Source: Symsagittifera roscoffensis (lineage: Eukaryota; Xenacoelomorpha; Acoela; Convolutidae). Taken from it: DNA of 64,000 bases. Below the pieces are notes generated by a model that saw only the letters and a list, made by a program, of their open reading frames with translations, was not told the origin of the DNA and ran no database searches. This document shows positions 24,701-36,700 of the stretch, one piece after another (position 1 is the first letter of the stretch; each line of letters opens with the position of its first letter). The DNA lies in assembly GCF_963678635.1 (NCBI RefSeq), contig NC_087063.1, positions 4,004,580 through 4,068,579 of the forward strand. The letters run 5' to 3'. A program made the translations under genes and the position numbers.

Positions 24701-27700
24701 TTTAAAAGACCTCTCCCTGTGAGATTTTCTGATATTTCTTTAATTGAGTGCTTTATCGGATCTCCGAATCGTTTAGGTTCTTTGTTTTTCGTTTGTCTGG
24801 AGCTTCGTCTAATACCTGACTCTTCCGTACTTGATTCGTCCGAAAATCCTTGTGGTGGTTCGAAATTTGTGTCCATTTCCGAACTTTGTTGTGGATTTCC
24901 TCAAATTTTGTCTGCAACTCGCTGTACTCCTCTTTTTAACAATTGGTCCGCGTACTTCTCCCATTCGGACGGTGCTAAATTGCGGTTGTGAAATTTGTCG
25001 CCTATGTCTTCTAAAGGAGTGTGAGAGTCAATGCATTTCAATTTCGGCCGCTGTTTAGCCTTTGGCGTAGAACTGGACTGAATTTTGGTGTCTACTCTTT
25101 CCGGCTTAGATGTCGATTGCTCCTGTTCCAGGTTGGCTGCAGTCGCAGTTTGGCTTGTCCCCTGTTGCTGCTTGTTTCGGCCTTTCTTTTCCTTTCCGCT
25201 CTTCTCCGGCTTGTTTGTGATATTTTCCTCTATAGTTGATTTTGGGCCCGCCAAATTGGGTTTTGCTCTTTTGACTGCCAGATTCAGACCTCCCCCGGCT
25301 TCTGTGTCCTTAGAAGTAACTATTGTTTGGCTTTTCTGAAAACGCTCTGTGGGATTCATTGCATCTGCGATTTCCATTTCTCCTTGAAGTTTGTCTTCTG
25401 ATCCCAGCTCCTCGAGTAATTCTGGAGAACTGATTCTCTTAAACTTTTTTGTAGGTTCAAACGATGGACTTTTACTCGTGCTCTGATTTTCTTGTGTCAG
25501 TACCGTTTTCGATTGTGCTATATCCGATTTCCTATAAATCGAACCGGCCGATGTCTTAATTGTTGAGTCCGTTTCTGAAGCAATTTTCCCGTTTTTAGCC
25601 GCGTCCCTTCTTTCGTTGTTCCAACGGGCGTTCGCCTCCAACAATTCCTTTAGAGCTTTGGCCCTTTCTTTGTCTCTGTCCGATGTTAACGGCTGCTTGT
25701 GCAGTGGGCTTGTATCCCTGCTAAGTTGTCCCTTGCGCACTATTTTGAGATTCTCTCTCGACTGGTCAATTCTCCGTTTCAGTTGGGAGGCCGTCAGTGC
25801 TGAGCGTTCCAAGTGTTGTTTGTCTAAATAATCAGAATTATTTAAAAACCTATCCCTCACAATTTTAAATTCTGTTTTTGGTAGTCTGCCGAAATGTGCT
25901 TGAAACGGGGATACTTGAATTGTTTTCTGCTTGTTCCACCGCAAATCTCTCATTATAGTGCTGAGACATAATTTGATTGATTTATTATTTTCTTCGAGCA
26001 TCATCACTCCCAGTCTTCTTTTTATAGTTTGGATTGTACGTTGGACCAAACCACAACCTCTGTGGTCCCCCACCGGACAAAATTTTTGCTCGATATTGAG
26101 TTCCGAACAGAATTTTTTTAGCGTTTTCCCCTTAAAGCCTGAAAATTGGTCCGAACGAATTGATTCAGGGACTCCATGTGTGTCGATATATGATCTCAAG
26201 AATTTTACTGTGCACTTTCCACTTGTGGATTTCGTAACCTTCACTGATGGGAATTTTGAGAATCGATCTATAGCTACTAAAAGGTAGATTTTTTTTCCTT
26301 TTTGATTTTCTATAGGCCCCGCGTAGTCTAATTGTACCTCCTGTCCCGGCTGCGTGAGCAGTGGCAGTGGTTTTGACGAATTTTTTGAAAAAAGTATTTT
26401 ACATTCTTACCATATCTGGTACAGCTACGGCACTCCTCTGCTAAATTCACGATGTCCTTATTCATATGAGGCTACCACAGATATTGCGCTGCTCCCAACA
26501 TAGCCTCCTGGCCTGGATGCCCTCGATGTATTCGTTTCAGGACAGCTTGTCTTAGTTGTACTGGAACTGCTAGCCGGTTATTCACCAAGATGCAGTCGTC
26601 CTGAACTGCCATCTGTGACCACAAAGGATTTGTATAAGGTCCCATCAATTCAAATCCTTGTTTGTCCCCTCTTTCGATCACTCGTCTGAGGCGGTCCATC
26701 CACGTGTCTTCTGTGGTCAATTCTGCTAGTAAACTTTTGTCGAACAGTTTTGCTAGATTGTCCAAGGTCTCTACTTGTTGCTGCTTTTGCAGTTTCGTTT
26801 TTCCCAGTCCCTTTGGCGGTTCTATTGAGCACACTTCCTCTTCACTCTCCGCCTCTTCTGTGGTTGTCAGGTCCATCTCTATTACTTGCACCTCACTGAG
26901 TTTCCGTTCCGCCGATGCGATCGGTTTAGTCACTGCTGAACTTGATTTGTGTTCCGAGCTGTCACTGACTTCTTGGGTGTGTGCCACCAGTTCTCTATTT
27001 TCCTGAACATTGTCTTGTCCGCCTATTAACTGCCAGAATGAGAGTAGTCTTTGATCCGCTTCTCTTTGTTGATCCGGTTCCAGCTGCCATTTCACCCGTG
27101 ATGCATGTCGTGTTTCACTGTCGGAGCTATCTCTGTTTTTCCGGCCCCCTCGAATTATTTTTCTTGTACGCTGAACTGTCTCTGTGATCTCCTCCTCTTC
27201 CGAAAGTTCATTTGTGTTGGATAGTGAGCGGTTCCACTTTGGGTCCATTAGACTCTCCTCGCGCTCCTCATTCCGCCATTCTTGTGGTGAGCTCGACCAC
27301 CAGTCGTATGATCTGTTTCCGTTTCCTGACATCTCGATCTTTGAGTCTGTTTTTTTTTAATTTCCGGTACTGGTTGTTTTATGATTTTGAATTTATTTAA
27401 GACTGACTGTTTGTTGGCTTGATTTGACGAAAAAGTGATTTGCTTATGTTGAACTGTTGTGTTTTGCTGTTTTTGCAGTCGTGAAAACTGTTTTCTCTCG
27501 TTCCGGTCGAGCTTTGTTCGGTTTTGACCGTTTTGGTTGCTATAGCAACCATTACTTGATGACTGTTTCTTAGCATTCCTTCTAGAACATTCTAGAACGT
27601 TTTCGTTCCGGTTGAGCGACCCAATTTTTTTAACCCTACTGTTCCAGCAGTCGAACGCTTCATGAAAGGAGTTTATTGTCGCTACTACAAACTTTTCGTC

Positions 27701-30700
27701 TAATTCTGATTCGGGCCAGGGATCATTGAAGGGATCACGCGATAAATAATCAACTATGCTCATGTCCCTCCCCGGAATGTGAACTATTTTGAACTGATAT
27801 GGCAAAAACCGGTCAACCCACCGGGTTAAACGTGATTGGTAGGTCTTGTTTGATTTGTTGACATCCAATGCTGTTGTAAGCGCTTTATGGTCAGTTGCAA
27901 TGATAAAAGTTGTCCCCAGGAGGTAGTGTTTATATCTATCTACTGCCCAAACAACTGCCAATAACTCCAATTCATTTGTTGAATATTTTTTTTCTTGAGC
28001 ATTTAGGAATCGGGATGCGAATGAATTTGGGACCCACATGCCTTCATCATTTTGTTGTTCTAAAGTAGCCCCTAACCCATCATGGCTAGCATCGCATTTA
28101 ACTCGTGTTTCTCGAGTCGCATCGTAATAATGTACTTTTGTTATACCTGCCACAGCTTCTTTTATAGCATTAAATACTACGGTGTGTTCCTCCCCCCACT
28201 CAAATTTTTTCACCGGGAGTTTCATGTTTTTTAATTTTTTCTTTTGATTCTCTTCTTTTAGAAGTGGTCTTAATTTTTCAGTCAGACTTGCTGCGTTGGG
28301 TATAAATTTAGCTAAGTGATTTATGCTTCCCAGGAATGACCTTAGCTGTTTAAGCGATTTCGGCGGGTTTAAATTTACTACTGCTTCCGTTTTAGTGATT
28401 TTTGGTTTAACTCCTGCCTCTGAGAGATGATGACCCAACCAATTCACTTCTTGTTTGAAAAATTCGCATTTTGATAGTTTCAACGCCAAATTTTCCGCAT
28501 CCAATTTTTTTAATACTGCTTCTACCAAATTTGCATGTTCAATTTCACTTCCCTTTGACACAATAAGTATGTCATCCAGAAAACAGAACGTGTTTTTAGC
28601 GTGGTTGATGGTTCTGTCCATAGCCTTTTGAAATTCAGCTGGCATATCTGCTAAACCATAGAACCCTGTCAAGAATCTGTAGGTTCCAGTTGCTTTTCCA
28701 CCAACAATGTTGAAGTTGCATTGTCTAGCTGTATCTGCAGCCAATTTTAATTGACTGTACGCATATTTCAAATCTAACACCGAAAAATATAGCGACCCTT
28801 TTTGTTTTCAGTTACAATCTGGCTTACCCCATCAATGAGGTCATCTACATTTGGCATTTGGTATTTGTTTTTGAACAATTGTCTATTGATTGGTTTTGCA
28901 TCCATTGCCAATTTTATTGAGTCGTCCTTCTTTACTGTTATCACAATCGGAGCGATAAAGCAATCACTTGTACATTTATCAAGTTTTGTTATATGATTTT
29001 CTGTCAACAACTTCTCGATTTCTTTTTCGACTTTATCTTGTATGTGAATTGGGATTCTTCTCCCCTTTTCTTGGATCGGACATAATGGATATTTAAATTT
29101 TGAACTGACAATGTGATTTTTCGAAATGCCTTGTATTTCAAATAGGTTTTTAAATTGAGTGAAGAATTTTTCTTTCCAACCTTCTGACTGCTCGCACATG
29201 AGCACGTCAAACCTGGTGAGTTCCTTGGGCGCTGGTTTTTGTGTAGTCACTATTCCCACTTGTCCTTGCTGATCTAGTCCCATGATACATCTAGTTTTTC
29301 GTTCTGATACCAGAAAGGTGGCGCCCTTTACTTCCCAGCCCGCTGACCTCAGATTGGTTTTTAGGGCTCCCAGTATACTGATCGGTTGTTTGTTGTAGTC
29401 CTTGAATTTGGTTTGTAAATTCAGTTTATCGGACGGTATGAATCTTACTTTGTTTGATTTATCCATAATTTCTTTTGTTGTCGCCCAGTTGAGAAATGAA
29501 ACTGGACTTCCAGTATCCACTGTTAATTGAATTATCTGGTTATCTATTCGTACCATGGCCTTTAGTGATTTTACATGATTCAAGTTTGGATCGCGGATCG
29601 AATCTATTTTCTGAACTCAAACCATTTTTCCGTTTGGTTTGTCCCTCATTTCGTTGATTCGGTCTTTCACATATTTTGAAACTCTCTCGTTTTCCGGTTG
29701 ATAGGTTTGTATCGACATAACTTCAAATTCGCTACATGACCCAACACCTTCACTTATCTGATCGCATTCCTCTACCGATCCTTCCGAGTCTTCTGCAACT
29801 TCACTTACTTGTTGGGATCTGCACATTTTAGCGAAATGATTGGGTTTGCCACAGTGTTTACAGGTTTTCCCCATCGCTGGACAATTTTTCAGGTGTCCCT
29901 GTTCAAACGTCCTTCCACATCTATTACATGGTTTTGTTTTCGTGTTTTGATTCTTGTTATTGTTTTGTCTTTTATTCGATTCCCTTCTATTTGGAGTTTT
30001 GTTTGTCCCCGCCAAATTTCTAACTGCCATTACAGGTTCTTGTTTTATTCTCACACCCGAGATGTAATTGTTACTTGATCCCCCCTGTAGCTGCAGCATT
30101 AGTCTTTTGAAACGCCATTGTGGTTAACTTGCTATGTTCGAATTTTATAGCCCTTTTCAGAACCTCCTCCGGGTCTAGAGTCTCGAATGTCAACGTGTCC
30201 TGCAAGGTCATGTTTTTCATTTTTGAAATGAACAGGTCTCGGACTATTTCATTTTCTAATGCTCCCAGTTCTGATCGGGCTGCTTGTGCAGTTAGCGCTG
30301 CGTGAAATGATTCCAGAGATTCTCCCGATTCTTGCATTCTCGTAAATAACTTGTATCTTTCGTATGTTACCCATTTTACCTTTTGAAACGAGACTTCTGC
30401 CAAATCTGTTATTTCCTTGAACGTCATTTTCGATATTTCAGCATGCGGGTTCTTTTGCAGGAATCTTTTCTTTCCCTCTGTACCCAAAGACAAAAATAAT
30501 CTGGACACCAATTTCTTTTGTACTTCGTTGTAGAAGACATTGTGTCCGACTCGTGGTCCTCTTGTTCTTCTCTCTTCTTTCTCCAATACTACTCTATCCA
30601 TTGCTAGCTTATCTCTAAGAATCCTAGCGTTCCTCGCATCTTCATTCTCCCCGTCTCTGGGTGTTTCAGGGCGTGGTGGTGGTTCCTCTAATATGTCTTT

Positions 30701-33700
30701 TGGTTCTTCCAAAATAATCTCTGGGTTCACATTTTCTTTAACCGTAACCGCCATGAGAAATTGTTCGAACCAGATTCTGAATTGCCACGGAGGGTCTAGA
30801 TTCGCTGACGCCCAAAATACCGGAATTCCCATGTCCGTTCTGTTGTCTTGAGCTGCGAATCCTGCTGGCTGCGCCATGTGATATGCGTTGCGATATCAGT
30901 TGAAAACAAGTTGTAATTCAATACTTTATTTTTACTATTGAATTTAGGTTTTCTTATTCTTTTGTTTTGTTGTTGTACTGAGAGTTAGATCAATGTTACG
31001 AACTCTGATCTCTCGCTTTATCTCAGTGTCATCACTCACGTATGACCTTGAGCATACCATACAGTAATGATTAAGCACCAAAGGTTAGCTGCACATACGT
31101 ATATAAATACTGCTACTGCAGTAGCGGTATGACATATACAATCGATAATTTTAGGTTTTCATGGCCAGTCTCCTTAAAGTCAAAAAATAATGATTATAAC
31201 CGAAAAGTATTCAAAATAATAGATAACTCGACTTTTCATGAAATGTTAAACATATTAAAAGCGAGTTGTTGCGGGTTGGCTTTAGGTTTTTGTTGCAAAA
31301 TCAGATATCAACTCGCTTTTTCTATGTTAACTTCTAAAAAATAAAAAATCAATAAAAATTGAGTAAAAAATTGAGCAAATCCATATATCAAAATCTGGTC
31401 AAACTAAATCTTTTGCTAACTATGTAAGTAATTCTTCATTTATTAAAAAAGAAGAAACGTAGCATGAAACCCCCTCCCTTCCCTCCATTGGGTAACTGGA
31501 TCCCTGTCCCCCCCCCCCACCTCTTGTTTTTCTCCTGTTCTTGAGTGAGGTTGTGGAAATAGTTGCTCTTCTTGTTCAGCTGCTGTCTCAACTGTCTCAC
31601 TTGCTCCTCCCTCTCCTCAATAGCCATCTCAGCCCTGCTCAGCCTCTCCTCGTAGTCGTCCACCAGTTTAGAACTGCTCTCCACTTCGGTCGCTTTCTGC
31701 AAAAAAATACTGTTTTAGAACAAAAACATACGGACTGAGTGTCGAGAAAAAATCACGCAAACAACTGGTCCCCACTTCGGTCGCTTTCTGCAAAAAAAAA
31801 ACATTGTTTTAGAACAAAAGCATACGGACTGAGTGTTTAGAAAATGGTCTCCACTTCGGTCGTATTCTAGAAAAAAAAATTGAAAAGAAAAACAAAAAAC
31901 GGACAGCAGTATCGAAAAAAGGGTGATATGTTAGAATAGGTGGTAATTTTAGGTGGTGCATGTATTAAATTTGAGAACTATAATGCAAAAACTAGCCGTT
32001 TCATTTTCAATCAATTGTACAAGCTATAAAATAGTTTCTGTAAATATATTACTCTGCCAAGTTAAATGCTATTCAAAAGTTTCAAATTTTTAAGTTCTTT
32101 AATCTAAAAGTGTAGATTTGCACGCAAATGTAGAACTGTAGATTTGTTCGCAAACCTACAGTTCTTTAATTTAAAAAGAAATGTTTAAAAAGAACAAAAA
32201 AAGATCAGCGTATGAAAAAAAATGATTTGAATTTTTTCTCAACTTTGGTCGCATTCTGCAACAATTGATAATGTGTTAAAACTAATCCATAGGAAAGGAG
32301 TGTCGATGAAAAAGACGCGCATAAAACTGGTCTCCACTTTGGTCGTTTTCTACAAAAAACGGATACTATGTTACAACAAAACCATATGAAAGGCGTGTCG
32401 AGAAATAATCATGCATAGAACTGGTCTCCACTTTGGTCGCTTTCTGCAACAAAGAATACTATGTTACAGCTAAATAATTGGACGGTGTGTAGAAAAAAAT
32501 CCACACCTAGAACTAGTCTCCAATTTGATTGTTTTTTAAGAAAAGATCAAAAGATCAAAAAACAAGAACAAAAAAAGTGGGTAGCGGTATCAAAAAAAGT
32601 TTTGAACCCTTCTCGCGTTCGGTCGCATTCTGCAACACACAATACTGTATTATAACTAAACCAAAACGAAAGCGTGTCGAGAAAAAATCACGAGTAGAAC
32701 TGGTCTCCACTTTGGTCGTTTTCTGAAAATTGAAAAAAAAACGGACACTGTATTGACAAAAAGTTTCGAATCCTTCTCAATTTCGGTCGCTTTCTGCATT
32801 AAAAAATACTGTTTTAAAACGAAACCATATCGATTGCGTGTCGAGAAGAAATCAGGCATAGAGCTGGTCTCCACTTCGGTCGTTTTCCAAAAAAAAAGAT
32901 TAAAAAAGAACAAAAAAATGATCAGCGTAAAAAATGTTTTGAACCCTTCTTGATTTGGGTCAATTTCTGCAAAAAAGGACGATGTATGCTTATCAAACAG
33001 TTTTGCCGTAGCCTAATATCGTGTAATAATCATTTTAACATGATCAAACTGATTGCAAATTTAAAAAATTTCAATCGCTTTTTCAAATGAAGAACAAATA
33101 AAATGAAGAACAAATAAAAAGACTGCCTGCGTATGAAGAAAAAAAGTTAAAAAACTTTACAATTTCTAGAACAAAGAAAAAATACTGCGTAAAAATTATG
33201 GACAAAAATACGTATGCTGTTTAATGCTTCGGAACTAAAACTAGTTAAGTTTCAAAATTGTGCCGATTCCAATCACTTGCAAAAAAGTGGACTATGCAGA
33301 ACAAGGTCAAGGAGACTGAATGTCAAAAAAAAAACTAGGAACAAGAAAAATTCAAAATATCTCTTCTTTAATTTTTTTCTAAGAAACCTTAAAGTATTGA
33401 AAAAACTAAATGGACTGCGTATCAAAAATATATGACCTGAAAAAAATTCGACATAACCTCCGCTTCAGTAGCTTTCTGAAATGATAATTTAGATTCAGCA
33501 TATTTATTCCTATTCTATTTTAAAATTATTTAAGGCAATCTGGGTAGTTGAAAAGGTTTTTGCTTGTCATTGGTATTATAAAAACCTATAACTTATAAAA
33601 CTGGTCTTATAAAAGTTGCAGTCTTGTTTCTTATAAAAAAAAACAGAACAAAACGGAATAGACTGCGTAAAATTTACACTATATCTCACTTTATTCGTTT

Positions 33701-36700
33701 TCCAACTTTTTGAAAACGATGCGCAAAACCAAATAAACTGCATTTCGAGAAAAAAAAATTATAACTTCATCTCAATTTCAGCCCCTTCTAAAAAAAACCA
33801 GAACAAAACGGAATGGACCGCGTATCCATAAAAAAATATTTGAAAAAAAACACCACCGTTTTTCACTAGGTTATTTTCCCAAATATTTGAAAGCCTTAAG
33901 CAAAACCAAATGAACAGATTTCGAGAAAATTAAGAAAAAAAAATTATAACCTTCTCTCCATTTCAATCTTTTTCTAAAAAAAAAGAGAAACCCAAAACAA
34001 AACAAAATGGACCGCGTATTTGTAAAAAACAGTGTAAAACAATTGCCTTTTTTTCCACTATATTCGCTTTCCAAATAATTGAAAACGATAGCAAAACCAA
34101 ATGGGCTGCTTTTCGAGAAAAATATGAAATAGAAAAGTTAAAAGTTTCATTTTACTCTCAAGCAAACAAAAACTTTTTTTTGTTTTCTTTTTCGAATTTA
34201 CTCGAATTTTTAGGTTTAAAGCACACTTTGCATCTTAAGGCAAGCAAAGTGCAGATATAACTTGCCTTTTTCAACTCTTTGGCATATTTTTCTGATTGGT
34301 GCAAGGCAAGTTCTTTGTCGTTAAGCAACTCCCGACTGTGTTTCAATTCTGTTTCCATAGTTTCCAATTTCTGAAAAAAAATTATCATTAAAATAAGAAT
34401 TATAAATGATCTCAAAAGCTCTCGAAAATGATTTTTGTTAAAAGAGTGGATCCTAACGTTAATAAGTTCCTCGTTTTGCTGTTTTATTTGATCGTTTTCC
34501 GACTCGACGTTTCGTAGTTCATTCCTCGTTTTGTTCACTTCGTTTCTTTTGCCCTCTATTGCATCTCGAAATTGTGCCAGTTTCTGGTTAGCTTCAAGCT
34601 CAGACTAAAACAGAACAAGACTGCTCGTATCAAGGCGAAGCCTTGAATGTTCCGACTGCCTTTTAAGGTTTATGGAGCAGTAATTACATAAAAAAATTGA
34701 AAGTAATAAAATAAAATAAAATTTTTTTTCTTCTAAAATTTGAGATTTTTGGTGAAAATCAGCTCCCTACACGACATATAAAGTACAAAAGGATAGATAG
34801 GTTTGGCTCCTTGTAACAAATCAATTATGGCCTATAAGCTTTTTTCAATCAATTTGGAATGATTTCTAAGACGGATTCAATCTCCGCATACGCGTTAATA
34901 GCGCGAAATATATCGCGCGTTAATTGTCCCAAATTGGCCAAAATGGCAATTTTTAAACCCCCAAAACTTTACAAAAAATGATCACAGGTAAAAAAATTTT
35001 CAAATTTAAGATCAGGATAACAATATTTTTTGAATGATATAAAAAAGTTTCGTCAAAAATGGCTAGTTAAAAAGTCGAAAGTTGTCTGAAGAAAAAAACC
35101 CACCTCGAGCACAAATACTCCGTTACTTTCGTTACGAAAGTCGGAACAACAAGTTTAGTTTTCTAAATAATCAAACTGAAAATAAACAAGCATTGTTGTT
35201 TTCGATACCTAAAAAGTCTCGAATAAAGCTTTCACATAAAAATTGTAAGGCGAACAAGACTGCTCGTATATCAGGGCAAAACCCTGAATGTTCCTACTGT
35301 CCCTTAATTCATATCGAAAAGCTTTTGGGAAAAGAAAATGATGAAAATTTATACATTTTGGACAATATCAAAGTGTAAAATTTTGAGTCGTACGAAAATA
35401 ATACGACCAATTAGCTAGCCTAAATTCAATTTGGATCAATTTTGTTGCGCGGGATAATTTTCCATGCATAAATAATTCAGCATTAAGATTGAACTTTTCA
35501 AAGCGCGCATAATTTAGTCCAGAACATGGCAAATTTGGCAATTTTCAATTCCCCAGAACAAAAAACAAGCTCTCAGCATTATGAATAAACTCTTCAAAGC
35601 GCACATAATTTAGTCGAGAACATGGCAAATTTGGAAATTTTCAAACCCCCAGAACTTTACAAAAAAAAATCGGAGGTGAATTATTTTTTTACATTTGAAC
35701 TCAGGGAGTCAATATCGTCAATGGGGTATAAATTGTTATTTCAATCGGTGAAAATTGACTGAATAAAAAAACACCCCGAGCATAAATATTCCGTTTTCTT
35801 CGAAAATCGGAACAATAAATTTTCAAAATGTAAGTATCATCAGGGGCGGGTTAACTTTTTTCTCGATCGACTGAGTTTTCACAATTTTTTAGGTCGACGA
35901 AACTGAACTTTCGAGCTCTCATGAAACTTTATATGAACCCTATTTTACAGAAAAACCCTGCAGGTAATTTTCTTAAAAACACATTACATTTTGCAGTTAT
36001 TAAAACAATTTGACGAAAAACTGCGGCGCAAATGCTTCCTCATAATTAGCACATATTGGCGCCGAAGGCGTCATTGGAAACATTTTAGTGTATTTCGACC
36101 GAAAATAGATGTCATTAATTAGTACGTCCCGGTTAATAAGTTTAATAAGTCCCCTCCCTCGGGAAACGTCTGCCCCTTGAATGGGAACACGAATGTCTTG
36201 TTTTTCTTCACGTAAAAATTTTTCGGAGCTAATGGAAAAAATATACATAATACATTAGTAAAGCACAAAAAAGAAGTTTTCACACCTTCTTCAGAGTTTT
36301 CACTTCGTCGCTGAGTTTTTTCGCTTCGTTGTTCAGTCGTTCAGCCCTCATGACCGCCTTGTCTTTTTCAGTCTGAGCAGCTGCCAACTTGTCTTGTAAA
36401 TTGTCCACATTCCGAGCTCCGTTCTCCGCAACTGTGACGTCATTCTCCAATTTCTCAACACGAGCCTAGAAAATTTTTTTCTTAGATGATTTACTCATTT
36501 TTTTGTCTTTTATCAATTTTTTTTAGTGCTTAGAAAAGTGAACAGGTCTTTAATTATAGCTGCTATGGCTCTTCAATGGTCAGATTTTCTGAATAATGGT
36601 TTTTCTGAATAAATTCTTCTTCAGGCTTCGGTGAGTCTCGTGGCTTAACTTGCAAATTAAAATCATGGTCAGCGACGGTTGTCTCAACTGACCATCCTTT

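Larger units (their letters stand above)
24138..31134 (-). mobile_element. Ty3/gypsy LTR retrotransposon, nearly full length
   Basis: A 6,997-bp element in intron 10 of the coiled-coil gene, on the same strand. It has two 258-bp LTRs with TG...CA ends, flanked by the 5-bp duplication TATAC (24133-24137 and 31135-31139). The order on the minus strand is LTR, primer-binding site, gag, zinc knuckles, protease, reverse transcriptase, RNase H, integrase, LTR, which is the Ty3/gypsy order. There is no envelope gene. The LTRs differ at four positions that I counted, so the insertion is recent. The coding region nevertheless carries three frame breaks and three in-frame stops, so this copy is probably not autonomous. 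Confidence 0.95.

Noticed and set aside
24520-24876. Possible envelope gene after the gypsy integrase
   Set aside because: It is in frame with integrase, charged and without signal peptide, membrane helix or cysteine pattern. It fits the end of the polyprotein.
24901-30851. Plus-strand open frames opposite the gypsy element
   Set aside because: They mirror the gag/pol coding strand and have no independent protein signature.
30850-30876. Possible tRNA-Ser gene at the primer-binding site
   Set aside because: Only the 3' tRNA portion is matched (as complement), with no anticodon arm. It is a primer-binding site.
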